From: Andrena cerasifolii
Lineage: Eukaryota > Arthropoda > Insecta > Hymenoptera > Andrenidae
Direction of reading: 5' to 3'
Length of the DNA stretch: 64,000 nucleotides
Assembly (NCBI RefSeq): GCF_050908995.1
Contig: NC_135126.1
Coordinates: forward strand, 3,224,001 to 3,288,000
The notes beneath the pieces were generated by a model, which did not search any database, was not told the DNA's origin, and saw nothing but the letters and a program-made list of their open reading frames with translations. The translations under genes were made by a program, and so were the position numbers. Shown one piece after another: positions 21,895 to 34,842 of the stretch; the first letter of the stretch is position 1; every line of letters starts with the position of its first letter.

Positions 21895-24800
21895 AGGGTT
21901 AAGTATCACAAACTTATTACCATGCCTCTCTGATGATTTGATCAGACACTCTAATAGATTCTTAGCCTTGGTGCTCAGAGAGCCACCAGTACCTATTACT
22001 CCACCGCGGGCACTGCTGCCTGCAAATAACCCGCTTCTTCCCAACAGCGGTTCCACAAAGGGGTTAATACCGAGGGACTCGCGGTTCTGAAACATTGACG
22101 CGATCGAAACGCTGCCGTGCCGTGGCAAAAATTTATCCCCCCGTCATTTGCCCATTTTCCCACTTTCCGTTATCACGAGCGCCCGTTCGCGCTCCGCCCT
22201 TTTCGTTCAATTTCGATTCTTCTTTTGCTGGCCATTATCGAGGCCCTGGCGTGCACGTCGGCCGTATAAATCACCGTTAACGTCGAACGGGGCATCTATT
22301 TTGTTGGAGTTGGCCACTCGACGCTGTATGAAATCATGGCGCTCGTATTAGCCGCTGCCCAACGAGTGGGTCACATTTCCGTGGCGATGCCACGCTATTG
22401 GTTAGGTCGGGCTGTAGATAGGCGCTCTAACGACACGGGCACGCACACACGCGGGCACACGGAAGATCGGGCACGCACACGGCGTCACGGATAAACCACC
22501 CTGTGTGTCCGTGTATCGAGCCAGTTAGTCGAACAACGGTTACTTCTTAATGGGCTCGCCGCGCTCGTCTATTACCTGGTCTAGCCTGTGTTCCCAGCGC
22601 GCACACACGCGGCATCATCGCCACGTGGGTATAGGCGCTGGTGACTTGCCGAGGAATACACATTCGAGCTGTTGCGCCGCGACAGTGGATTCATAAAGCC
22701 AGTAGATGTAGCCTTCCACCCTCCGGACATCAGAAATTCTCCCCTGCGACGTGTGTGTCGAGAGCACTAATCATGGCCGCCGCAGTTACGTTTTTTAGGT
22801 TGCACGTTTTTCACAGCCCTGTGCTTTATGAGCTTCCGCCGACCATTCGTAAGGAACACGCGAAGCTTCTGTGCAGCTCCGCTGGAGGGTTGGCCCGTTA
22901 GCCAAGGGTGACATGGTAGATGGGTCGCCTGCGCGAGCGACTCGAACATGTCCTGCATCAATCCAATATAGTCACCCTCTTTGAGGGACAAGTCATCGCA
23001 GATAGTAGCCATCCATGCTTCCAGGCGAGCCGTTCTCACGCGTAGGGATCTTCCATCCGATTCAGACTACAAGTCTAGCTTCTGCGGCGCAGTTGTTAAA
23101 TACACCGAGCTTGCGCTGGGAAACGGACGGTTTATCTGCGCGTTATCGAGGACAACAGATTCTATCCTTGGAGCCAGCTGCACGATATTATTTTATCATA
23201 AGGCAGCGGCGCAACGGGTCAGCGGATCAATCCAGCGGTTAAACGTCCCCCTGTGCCGCGACATGGGCTCGGCAGCTCCTCTGCGTCGCGCTAGATAAAG
23301 GCTGTTACGGGCTGGCAGCCGAGGAAAATCGAGTGGACGAGATAGGTACGAACGCTGGAAGCCGAGCGGGACGTATCGCGAACGTCGGTTCGGCTTCGCG
23401 GCGAAGTGAAAGGAGAACGGTTTCGTCGGATCGAACGAGCAAATATTGAAATTGTGGTTAACGCGGCGCGGTGAGACCCGGATTCTTTCTGGGAGGGACG
23501 ACTCTCGACGGTGCAGCGCGCCTATCCGCTCGGCTCCGAGGACGAACCAGTTTCCGCTGTGTGACGAGGTAATCGAGAAGTTCGGTCGATAAATCACGGC
23601 AGATATCGAAGATGGTATCTTGATAAAGTCGTGCGAGGGGGATAAAGAGAAGCGACGTCTCACTTGGCGAAGTCGTTGCCTAACCCACTTAGGAAGCGGC
23701 GGTTCTGATTGCCTCGAATCGCTGGGGTGCTAATAAATCAGCACACGAGCGTCCCGGCTGCTTTCTCTTCGAGCAACTACACTTATACAGGAACAGCATC
23801 CCCGGCGGGCGGTGCAGTGTCTAGTTGAAACACTTGGACGCTTCTTATTTGCCGCGATAACACCGTAGTCGGTAGATAGCCGCGGTAGGCAACAAAGTCT
23901 TAGCGCTACCCGGCCCTTAAACCCCTCAGAGTCACGGATGGAATCGTTCCCATGCACGCACATGCACGAGGAATGAACGAGAGGCACTAGCTGCAGAGGA
24001 TTGCCGGCTATCTCAACCGTTGCATTATCTGTCTACGAAGGGAGAATTACCTTTGCACCTTGAAGAGGGAGAGGGAATCACTTATCTACCGTAAAGGGAG
24101 ATTCCTCGCGCTTCAACGGGGCTCTAGGTTGAAGGAGAGAGGGGGATACCTATCAATCGTTATCGCTACTCCATGGATGGTGAACGCAGCTCGTTATCAC
24201 GCCGCAGGATTCAGCGTACCGTCACTGTCGACCCACTCACCTTGAAGCGGTATCCTCTCGCGCTTACGCCAAGAGTTCGATGAACCGACGGTGCTTCCTC
24301 GCGAACATTTCCAGCTGGTTCTGATGAAGCAGGGTATATCGGAGCGATCGGCAGTCACGTCGGCTAAACGGGCACCGAAAATTGCCAGCGGGAGGCTTGA
24401 TACGCGCGCGGCAGTTCGCCTGATGGAAAACGACACAACGGGTAGGAGGTACGTCGGCGCAGCCAGATGTCGCGCGCTCAGGTTTTAATAAAGTCGTGGA
24501 TTTCCGCGTCTGAATCACCGTAACAGGGCCGGCTATTCGCTCGCGACGCTCGCGAGGGTTACGATTTGCATGAGATCTGAAATTGCGACGGCGCGAGGTA
24601 TCCCTGGCGGTTATCAGAATTCGCATTACGCGAAACCCTGCTCGCCGTTCGTCGCCGGGCGCGGCGAACATTTCCAGGGATTCGGGGGTTTTTAATCTCG
24701 GCGGGCGCTTTTGTCGCGTGCCGGCGCGCACACCGCTACGTGGCATTTCATTACCGCCAGTCGACGATGCGTCTGGCTGCGTGTTTAATTCCGGGCGCAC

Positions 24801-27800
24801 CCGGAAACCCTCGCGCGTAAATTGTTCTTCGGATGGGAAATCCACTTTGAGGGGATAGAAACTTGACACCGCGGGGAAGGTGGAAGAAGATACCGAGGAA
24901 CTCGGATGTGATACCGAAGTAAGCTCTGCAACTCCCCTCAGCAGCGGAGGTATCGCTGATGGGGGGGTGTACCAGCGGCGGAGTGGTGCACGCCGAGGCA
25001 GATAAGTGGGATTCGGTTGCAGGGAGAGCTCCGCGCCGGGGGTTTGAACAAACATCGAATTTTACGCGACGATAGACGTTGCTCGAACCAATCAAGGCCG
25101 AGAGCTCGGCGCGAGAGGTGAAGCATTCAAAGCAGTGTCTTGCCGATGACTGTACCGGAAGAAGTCTCGCGGCAAAAAGATCTACAGGGTCTTGGCTGGC
25201 TGCGGCCTCGAGGGAACGGAGGGTGTTTAGTCGCCAGAGAGACAAAGGGAAATAAGACGAAGAGCCGAAGAAGGAAGGCCAGAAAGAAGACGGGGAAAAA
25301 AAGGAACGACGAGGACAATAAGAAGATGAGAAGCTTCGGAGATAGAAAGCGGTGCAGAGGGTGGAGGAGGGGCGTTCTGGAACCGCGACCAAGAGAAAGA
25401 GAAAAGTGCGAATCAAGGGGAGGGGAAAGGTAAGAAGAACACAAGAAGAGGTAAGAAGAGGCAGAAGAAGGGAGAAAGGGAGATTCGCCTGAAGAGCGCC
25501 TACCACCGCATCATTTTGCAGCGGTATCCACGGTTCTCTGGCGCTGACTGGGTTCCCTATCTATCCCCGAGTCTATAAGACCGATAATGCAACCTAGTTT
25601 GGCTCTATGCCGGCCCGAGGAATCGTTACTGTGCTTGGTGCCGCGTAATATTCATGATAAAACTTTCACGACGCACTCGGTGTACCTGAGGCCTCGGCAA
25701 CGCGACACGCCGTCCCACAATAGGGCCACTTTTTTATTAGCCTCGCTACTGTATCAGCGGCGACGAGTTCCTCCGTGGAATCGTGCCGGAGATACGGGCC
25801 GAAGAAAGAGAACCAGTTACCATGTAAAGGTATTAATGACTTCGTTACAATCGCCACTCCCGCCGCGAACGGGTTCAATTTTCCCAGACAATTATCAACG
25901 CCCAGGATCTGCACGGCACGGCAGTGCAGGCGTTGTAAATTCGGGGCGGTTGAAATTCCAGAATGGAACTGAGAAAATTCTAGGCGCAGGCGGTGCTCCT
26001 CTGTTTGCACACTTACATTTATAATAAGCGATGAGCTGGCGTGCTGCGTGCAGCAAAAGAGAGGCCTGAAGATAATTTATGCGCGCCGTATAGTAGTCGC
26101 GAGGGAGAGGGTATGCCGTTGAGCGGGACGAGCGAATTTTTCCCCAATACTGTGATTTACAATAGCCGGAAGAAGACCCACACGGCGTCGGCGTGAAAGC
26201 TGGTAACGGTCGACGGCTACGGAGGATTTGGCCGCCACTTGTTGAGTAATCTACTTAGTTCGGTAGATGAAAAGCCGCGGGAAAGACAGAGGCGGGCAGA
26301 GGAAGGAGGCCGAGCGCCGAAGAAAAGAGAGAGGTCGGGGAAACCGTTGGATGAGGCGATGTCTCTTATGCACGCGGCACAAGCATTATGTCTGTGTACG
26401 CTCGCGAGGGAGACATTTCCATTCTATCGAGTTTACGTGCTTCTTTCCCCCTTTGCCGGGCCGATTCTTCTTCAGTCAGCTCTTCCGCCAGCGCATTCCC
26501 GTGCCGACATAAATTTTCTGGCCCGCGGTTCATGAAAGCGTCCAAAAATATCTGCCGCCCACGTAGTCACCCGCAACTTTGCCGAAGCCGCGTGACGGTT
26601 GTGGCTCGCACGAGACTACGGGAATTTCGCGGTGAATTACACTCAAATGCACTCTGCGTCGGCCTCGCTACTGGGAGAACGGCAATCTCGCGTAGCCGCG
26701 GCTTCGTTTTCAGAGGGAACGCTCGTTTCTCGATCGGGAACGCGGCTGATCCTCGCGAACGCCGAAGCGAGTTTGTCACGCACGCGGCAGAGACTGGGTC
26801 GTTTATGACGCATGATATTTTTTCGTTCTACAGTCGTTTCGAGCTGCTTTTTGGAATCTGTTATTCATGCCCCTGGGAAGCTTCGTTGAACGACGAGCGC
26901 GGCTTATTTACGATGCGCGTGCACCACTGGCCGTAATCGTGAACCACCCTCTATTGATAAAGAGACGTTCCTTTTAGGATTCCGTTTAGATCTAATACGC
27001 CGTGTACAGGGCCGGGGAGTTTTAGAACGTCGCTGTGTTGCTTATGTAATTATGGTACAGTAATGATACTGTACGATACCGTACTACTTAGGTTCCCTGC
27101 TTCGTTTCTGAAATAGTTCCGCAGCTTCGTTAAGTGTCGAGATTGAAACCTTGCATCTCGACACGCTCTCTGAGATTCGTGTGGAAAAAATCGCAAAGTG
27201 CACACTGCCGAGCCGGGGAACGTGTCAACCGTGAACGACTGTGCCGTGCAACGATATCCGAGACCGATCTTGTTTCATCGATTTTTTTGATCCCCCGTCG
27301 ACGAGTTCCGATCGACTTTCTCACGCGACACGTTTCTCCGTGCAGCAACCAAGAGAGAAATCGCGATTACGATCTTATTTATAAAGCCGTTCGGTGGCTG
27401 GGATTTGTTGACTCTTAACCAACAATACGTTGCACGAGCTTTGTGTCGTGGAATTGTTTTAAACATGTCCGCCGTGCACCTGGGGCACACGTCGCGGCAA
27501 TTTCGCCCTCTTAGCGTATTCACACAGCAGACAGCTACGAGAGGCTTTCTTTTACGGTTAAAAATAAAGAACGATGGAGTTATTTTGGAACACGGATGTC
27601 CACCATTGACCGCAGACTTTGGAGCGCCTAATTAGGTGAACGGGCACTCACGAGTTGGAAATTAACCGGAAGGAAAGGCAGACTGCAGGGAAATGCGGAA
27701 AGTAAACTAGAGAAAAGCGTGGAAATTGCAGAGCTTTCATGTACGTGGGAACGGTCTTTTAAACTTTTCAATAGCGAACCTTCAAACGTGCTCTCTAATT

Positions 27801-30800
27801 ATTAAAAATTATCACTCGCCTGTTCAAGGCACGCGATTCTATCTAAAGTTGCCGCAGCATCGGCCACTGTTCGTCCCATTTATGGCACGTTGACAGGTGT
27901 TTGTGTAATTTACATATGAATCGAGTATAACCTATACACATTTGCATTTAAAATTGATTTACTCTGTCCGATCGATTGCAATGCAAATAGTCGCGTTTTA
28001 TTTATGAACATTTCATTAATTGACGCGCGTTGTTGTTCTGTTCCTGCAACTGCGTGCATGCACCGCGGTCGTTTTAATACACTACCACTACTAGAAAGTA
28101 AATACAGACGAATGCCGCATAAAAAAGCAGAATCTTTTACACGTCTCTGGGTATAAAAGTTCATTCGAGGCCACTTTTTTTCCCGCGACTGATATTCAAT
28201 GTAAGTTTTATGCATTATTAATATTCACAGTTTTTCGCGCCAACGTAAAAAAAACATGGAGGATAAAAATTGTATTGTACCGCACGTGGTTAAGTTCATC
28301 ACAGAAGGTTACGGATTTCCATTTGAAAGTGGAGTTTCAGCCCTGAAACTACGAACCCCCAGAATTTTTATACAAAATGACAAGGTTACTTTTTTGTTTT
28401 AATTCCTCCAGCACCTATGCGTTATTTCGAAAAATCAGAACGCTTTTCTGTCTCGTCGCCAGCATTCTCTGCACGCGAGTGCATACACGCTGCACCAGAG
28501 ACGGTATTGAGCCGTACGGAGTGGATGATTCATGGATCGTTTGTTCGAAGCACACCGCATTAATGGCACGCGTACATCTTTCTATAAAATTTATAATCGA
28601 GCAGCGGCGGCGATCAGCCGGCGAATGTTCCGATATTCACGGTGAATTATCTTCGGTTGCACACGGTTCGGCGGTGCATCCCCCTGGCTGCGCGGAGCGC
28701 ATCCCTGTCGCGGGCAAGCGGGCGGTGTCACGTGCCCGTTTGATCGGCCACGCATCGGCGTGCTTTCGTGGGACCCGCACACGCGTGCACCTAGGAAACG
28801 CTGGCAGAAAGAGCGATCCGCGGCGCAGAGAAGTGTAACGGGATACACGCGTCCGCGTTCGCCATTGCCCACGCGCCCTGCACTCGTCACATGCATTATT
28901 TTGCGATGGTTTATGCGACCGCGATACGTGTCTGCACGCGTGTCTATTCATCCTCTCCGTTCCTCCGACGCCTCCCTCCGGTTCGCGCTCGTCGGGCGTA
29001 GTTCGCGCGCGTACCGTCGGTGCCGCGGGGAGAAAGAGAGAGGCGAGAAGAGGATGCAGTGGGAACGTCGCGTCGGCTCGAAATGGACGGAGAGGCGAAC
29101 GGGGAAGTTAAGCGCATGTGTAAGCGACGTGTTAATGACATTACGTAATAGTGAGCAAGCCAATCAATATGGCAGACACTGTGTGTGCACTCGGTGCACC
29201 ATCGCGTCCCCTTCGCGTTCTATTGCAGCGGCTGGCCGCCGCGCCGCGCCGGTCCCTGCCACGAGGAGTTCCTGTATCGACGCGGGAGAGGAGATAGAAA
29301 AAAAAGAGGTCGAGGTTTATCAATTCACGTTCGTTAACCTGTGTCTCCCCCAACGGTGGACGTGACTTATCGATTCTGCGTCCCGTTTCGCAGGAACGTG
29401 GCCACGAGTCGTTTAAGGAACGCGCCGAGAGGCAAGAACAGCTATGATCGCGGCTCTCCGATAACTGAAATTGAAATCCCTCTTGTCACGCTTGCTACTG
29501 TAATATTTGCCGCATCAGACTCCAGTGCAGTCAGCGGCACACTGAGACTCCTGTGCTCTCATACGAAAGCCTGTCTCCTTAGATTTCTACGAGGTAGGCC
29601 TCAGCTGTTCGCGCAGTAGTATGGCCCAGGCAGTAGACAGACAGGGTACATAGTAGACAGTGGACAAAATTAGTGCAAATCAATATAGTTTTTATTGGGA
29701 ATAAATTTGAAAATGAACTGTCGTGCTAACGATTCTTTTTTCCCCATGCCGCGCCGGAGGATGTATTTCTATATTTCCACTGTTTTGAACGGTTGATTAA
29801 TCGCCGAGGATGAAGAACAGGACGTAGACGTCCGTAGAAGGCTGTGTACGTGGAACTGGGTGGTAGAACGCGCGAATCTGTTGCTGCCGTTTCGCGACAT
29901 CCGCCAAGGAAACAGAGAAATAATTGCAAACGAGGCATGTCCGGCGTGAGGGGGGAGAGAGTGACATTCGCGGCAGGAAGCGGCGGCATGCACCGGTGGA
30001 CGAGCGTCGGGCCAGGACGAAGCGACGAGGAACGGGTGTGTTTACATCGGTGCGTGATCGATCGTCGCGTGTTCCACGGTCGCTGTCGGCTGCAGTTGCG
30101 TTGTTTCCCCCGATGCACTGCGTGGGATTGTGTGCTCGGTCACGTGTTACGGCTTACGCACATGCCTGTCACGCTACGTCGCGGGGGAAAGAGGCCGCGA
30201 GCCAGCCGATCGGGGCTCGTTAGGATGCGATGCAATTGTCTACGCGAGCTCGATCAGCTGATAGCCGCGGCCTTTTTGACATGACAACTCGGAGTAACGT
30301 GGGCACGTGCCTGACATAGGCAGTGCCGTTTAAATACTTGTGCCCCCCTGGAAAGAGAATTGTTGACAGCGCTGTGGCAAAGAGTGAGTTGTTAAAGTTC
30401 AGTGGGACCCATATTATTGGGAATTAGGCCATGGATACTAAAACACATCACTAGTTTTAAATCTTGATTTATTTAAGACACTCGGAAAGCAACGGCTTTA
30501 TGCTTTGAAACGATCCGGCAGAATGAATTCTCGAGGAGACATTCGTTAAGCACGCGGACTCCATCGGTTTGTCACGCTATCGATATAAATATCCTGACAT
30601 AAATATTTCAGCAAAATATGTCTTCTTATGCAATCCAGGAAGTAATATGAAAGAGAATTTTTTTGTATCAATACGCTTTCATTAATTACACAAAACCAAC
30701 ACATATTACTCTGAATTGTTCTGTGTCTGATGAGGAGTGACGATTGAAGCTTGTATTCTGGGCAGAGGAATTAAAGTGGTGGTTATTCTTAGAATTTTTA

Positions 30801-31332
30801 TAATTTGTTGTTTTTTCTGTAGTTAGGAAAAGTTAATATTAAGTGGATATTCTGTTTTCTATCAGAAGATTGGTAAATGTGAATCGTTGGTATTCTCCCA
30901 TTACCTTGAGAATCAGGCACGTTGAACAGTTATTATGTCATCCCAGTGTCGTCTATTGTGTCTGCCGTTGTCCGTATGCCATGTCACCACCCACATAGAG
31001 TTTGCCTTGCGACAAGTTCGCGAACAGAGAACAGGAGTTTTTCTCTACGTCAATCAAGATACTTGTGCCTTGAAAGTTGTCCAAGTCAATTTGTACAAGC
31101 GCTAGTTGCTGTAATTGCCATTTCCGTGTCAATGCGGGGGACGTTGAACGAAAAAAGGAATTCTTCGTAATTTACTCGTTTATCTATGTAGTCTGATATT
31201 CTTCATCCACATTCTAAGCACGTAGGCACACTGAGAACATACATATGCGAATAAAGAAACGAATGCAAATCATTACCGTGCGAAGGAACAGTAACAGCTT
31301 CATCGCCAAGGGTACGCGGAACAAACACGTTA
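21895..31332. other. intronic DNA, mostly featureless
   Basis: Unique CpG-rich sequence. It includes a purine-rich tract (25243-25487, listed) and two minus-strand open frames with somewhat protein-like composition (21892-22128 and 22767-23039, discussed under findings). AT content rises after about 30300. I recognise no exon or complete transposon. Confidence 0.45.
25243..25487 (+). repeat. polypurine (GA-rich) tract
   Basis: About 245 bases are overwhelmingly A and G on the + strand. Near the end, GTAAGAAG occurs twice 21 bases apart (25430 and 25451), each in splice-donor-like context. Purine-rich DNA can form triplexes and can act as splicing-enhancer RNA; neither is shown here. Confidence 0.7.
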
Positions 31333-32020
31333 CTAAGGGTACCCTTCGATCGAAACGCTTGTAAAATACGTGATTTTCATGAATTAAAAAAAAAAGAAAC
31401 TGAACGACATGTAGTAAAAAAGCTTTTTGGACTTTATTACTACATATTTGAAGAATAAACAAAAAAATTATTGTTTGAATTTTATCAATTTTTGCCTTAG
31501 ATATACAGCATTCACTTTGGAAGTTGGAGCTCTTGACGGGCGCCATTGTAAAAAGCTTAATTATACACCGATTTCAAAAACTCTTACGGCATTCTAGTCA
31601 TAATTAGACTCGCTATCACCTTATACACACAGAGTAATTTTGGATCACCCTATTTTTATGGACAGATTTATGCGTAGAAAAACTGATTTTTTGCAACATT
31701 GTATTTAAACATGTGCTAAAAATCGCCGGATTGTTTGTCTGCAATGAAGACGGATAAGGCGATAACCATTCACATATAGTTTAAAAATATTTGTAGTGTT
31801 TTTATTTCAGACGATCTTGTCACAAGTTCTGATGGTGCCCGTCAAAAGCTCTATATGCTGTCAAAAATTGATGAAATTCAAACAATAATTTTTTTTTTGT
31901 TCTTCAAATATGTAGTAATAATATCCAAAAAGCTTTTCTACTGTATGTTGTTCAGTTTCTTTTTTTTAATTCATGAAAATCACATACTTTTCAAGCGTTT
32001 TGACCGGAGGGTACCCTTAA
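31333..32020. mobile_element. TTAA-type fold-back MITE, family D
   Basis: A 688-bp element with inverted ends: left CTAAGGGTACCCTTCG, right (inverted) TTAAGGGTACCCTCCG. Roughly 190-220-bp arms (31333-31550 and 31830-32020) are mirror images, so both arms give the same peptide on opposite strands (...FLIHENH...KRFDRRVPL). That mirror symmetry confirms the palindrome and argues against real coding. The right TTAA is intact and the left has decayed to CTAA. Confidence 0.75.
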
Positions 32021-32755
32021 TGTTTCTCATGAATCATGCTTCGATCAAACATTCTAGAACAGTGAGTAATACATTAATCGCCGCGAACGTTAATGAAATA
32101 AAGCGTTGTCGAGCAGGTATTCTAGGAACACCCACGATCGCGCAATGAAAGCCTGCGCGGAATACAAATTCCTTAGGAAGCATATCGGGTCGTCGATTAT
32201 GCACCGACTATCTCGGCAAATATTTAGAGGGCACCTTGGTAAACCAACAGCGAAACAATTTGTCAGGGCCACGATGCAACTTGTTCACGGGATCATGCTA
32301 CTTGATTGCCAGTTTCCTCTTCGCCTTCTGGTCGCGTCTCACATTTTCCCACCCCCTTCGGCGTGCCATCGCAAGCTCACGAAGGGCAGCATTACGCGTG
32401 GCTGGATTCGCCTGATTCAAGGGCGCATTGTATGATCCACAACAGCGAAAGAGACGCGAAATTGCTGGGGAATCTGGCTAGCGTGTATGCGTGATCGATC
32501 GTCGCGTGTCGCCCACTGCACGAGACGTTGCATCGCGCCGTGTGCGCAGTCACGTGTCGCGTCATGAAGAGCAAATGACTACGTCATGAAAAAGTTTCAA
32601 GGATCGCGTGGGTCTGCGTCTGTGCATCGTGTACGTCAGACATGTTCCCTTTAAACTCGCACAATGGACACGGGAAAATTGAATCGCAACCGCATTGTTC
32701 TGATCGCATTTTGTACTGGAACGATGCTCGGCTGAGTTTCTTTCCTTTTTTTTTG
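32021..32755. other. intronic DNA between two MITEs
   Basis: GC-rich unique sequence with no exon recognised. GCGTGATCGATCGTCGCGTG at 32487 also occurs at about 30051, with loose similarity continuing downstream of both. Confidence 0.45.
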
Positions 32756-33432
32756 TTAAGGGGGTAGACTACCGTGACGGCCCAAAAAGTAGGTAATATT
32801 CTGATGCAAATTGTAAAGAAACTAATCAGCCGATTAAATTGCGGTTTAGCACTTGATTTTGGCACTTTGTAAAGCCTTAAAAACCATTATAAAAATTAAG
32901 AAATTATATGTATATATATGTCACGAGGTGGCTTCGAACTGATGGTCTTTCTTAAACGGTGTACCTCCCAACTCAAATTTGGATTGTCTAAAGCAAAAAA
33001 AACAAAGTTGTCTATTAAGTATAATGTTATTCCTAAGCATTAACGAACCCGTTTTTTAATATTTTGAAAATTCGCTGAGAAACAGCGTGTTGAAAAAAAG
33101 GATGCCAATTTTCGCGACGATTCGTCTGTAACTCCCGTAAAAAACGAATTTTCAAAAAATGGTCCATTAATGCTTAGAGAATGTTAGAACAAAAATGTCT
33201 GCAAAATTTGGTCACAACTGCATCAATACAGATTGAGAAACCATGTACACCGTTTTGAAAATTATCGATCAGCGCGCAGACATTCGAGTGTGCATTCGGC
33301 TCTGTATCTCCAAAACTAAGCTATATTTATATTTCAATCATTTCGCATGTCATTCTATGGATTTTAAACTAATATTTAAGCAAAAAGGAATATTAAATTT
33401 TTCGACCGTTTTAGAGTAGTCGAACCCCTTAA
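32756..33432. mobile_element. TTAA-flanked MITE, family B
   Basis: A 677-bp AT-rich element with TTAA on both sides. The left end is GGGGGTAGACTACCGTGACGG and the right end, inverted, is GGGGTTCGACTACTCTAAAA. Internally it shares CTGTATCTCCAAAA with family A (33302 versus 4423). Its start, GGCCCAAAAAGTAGGTAAT, resembles that of family G (59943). It has no coding capacity. Confidence 0.72.
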
Positions 33433-34038
33433 AGAATTTAGGCTTCTTTGCGCGGGAGATTGTGTTTGGGTTTAAGAATGGATTCTTGAGGCCACACGTG
33501 TCAAATGTAGTTTGAGTATCGATTCAGTGGTGGATAAATATGAAAGTAGGAAATTAAGGACGCGAGGGTGATCGATAGTACCGCGTTACCATCGTATGTT
33601 ACTTCGTGCGCCTGAACGTCACGGACTTCAAAGTTCAGGGGTGAGTCTCAGACTCCGCGAAAGACAAATCTAATTTCGCGTCGCAGCGGCGAAAGGGGGT
33701 TCTGTTTCACGGGTAAAGGTATCACGGGTACAAGCGTAGGGGGGATTGACGAACGTGAAAAACTCGCGGCGCGGGAAGTGAAAATTACACGAATTCACCC
33801 CACGACTGATCGTCTCTCATTACACAGTTGTGCCCTGTCTCGAGATTGCATTTACATCCGCACCCGCTTAACGAGATTCTATCTGCATATGCATCCGAAG
33901 ACAAACTGCGTTTAACTGCATTCTGTCGCGTCCACAGATTGGAATTACGCGATTAAATTCCCCGGAGTCTTTTCCCTCGGCGCACGCTCCTTTCGGCACG
34001 TGTAAGTGGCCGTTTATTGGCCCTGCCCGGGAAAAATA
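33433..34038. other. intronic DNA with no recognised feature
   Basis: Unique sequence between a TTAA-type MITE and a mariner-like end. I see nothing assignable. Confidence 0.45.
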
Positions 34039-34075
34039 TTAGGTTGTCCCACGAGTAACGCAGTTTTCTCGTAGT
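34039..34075 (+). mobile_element. mariner-like terminal repeat, truncated
   Basis: TA followed by TTAGGTTGTCCCACGAGTAA matches the typical 5' end of mariner-family elements (TTAGGTTG...). No inverted partner ending ...CAACCTAA-TA was found downstream, so only one end survives or the element is broken by the next insertion. Confidence 0.45.
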
Positions 34076-34265
34076 ATGCGAGGGAAGAAGAGCAGAATTC
34101 ATCGCGGTGTACACGTTTCAATTTGATGTGAATGCTGGTGGAAACGGAGCCTCCGCTTTGAAGTAATACTGCAGTTTAATGAGCGCATGGGCTGAATATT
34201 TTGTCTCCATCAGGAGCTTGAAACGGAGCTGATGAAATATTGTATTTGATGAGCTATGCAATTAA

Positions 34266-34842
34266 TGCAATTGTACTGTTGGATGCAAGAAGGGCCTCTG
34301 TGCTAAAAGTCAGTTTCTAGAGAATTATCTGTAAACATTACGAAGATATTTTTTATTCATAGTGAAGTTGTTGTGAAACTGTCTATAATAGTTAAAAATT
34401 GGATACATCCCCTTTGTATTTTGCATTATTAATATCAGAATTATGTAATAAATTAATCAGTGAAATTAATTTTAATTATAACTCTTTCAGACCCTTCTTA
34501 CATAAAATGGAGAAATATGGAAAAAATGTTTCTTAACATTATTTTTTATTATTTATTTAATATTTGCATAATATTTGAAAAGATATAGAATATTAAAAGA
34601 ATTAGTCATAAAAATAGTCATAGATTGTGCCATGTTCAGGTTAATGTTTGCCTCAGATACGAGTTAGGGTTAGTTGGTGAACATCGATTTACAAAATTGA
34701 CCATAGAACTGTCAATTTCAAAGATGCGGCAATGAAATTTAGAGGGCAAATGTAGAAAAGAACGAGGTATCTAAATATGCATTTTACGGAAAAATGGCCA
34801 GAGTGTCCTGAATCCGTTCTTGCATCCAACAGTACAATTGCA
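34266..34842. mobile_element. AT-rich MITE with 26-bp terminal inverted repeats
   Basis: The left end, TGCAATTGTACTGTTGGATG, is repeated inverted at the right end near 34817-34842 and continues GCAAGAA on both sides. The 577-bp interior is strongly AT-rich against GC-richer flanks and has no coding capacity. The target duplication is unclear and the superfamily is undetermined. Confidence 0.7.

Noticed and set aside
24264..25506. Two overlapping minus-strand frames of about 250-260 codons
   Set aside because: They overlap each other in different frames. The residues are low-complexity (Ser/Arg/Pro/Leu) and derive in part from the polypurine tract; no domain is visible.
31214..32148. Two similar peptides on opposite strands (containing FLIHENH and KRFDRRVPL) as a gene pair
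   Set aside because: They are the mirror image produced by the two arms of the fold-back element 31333-32020.
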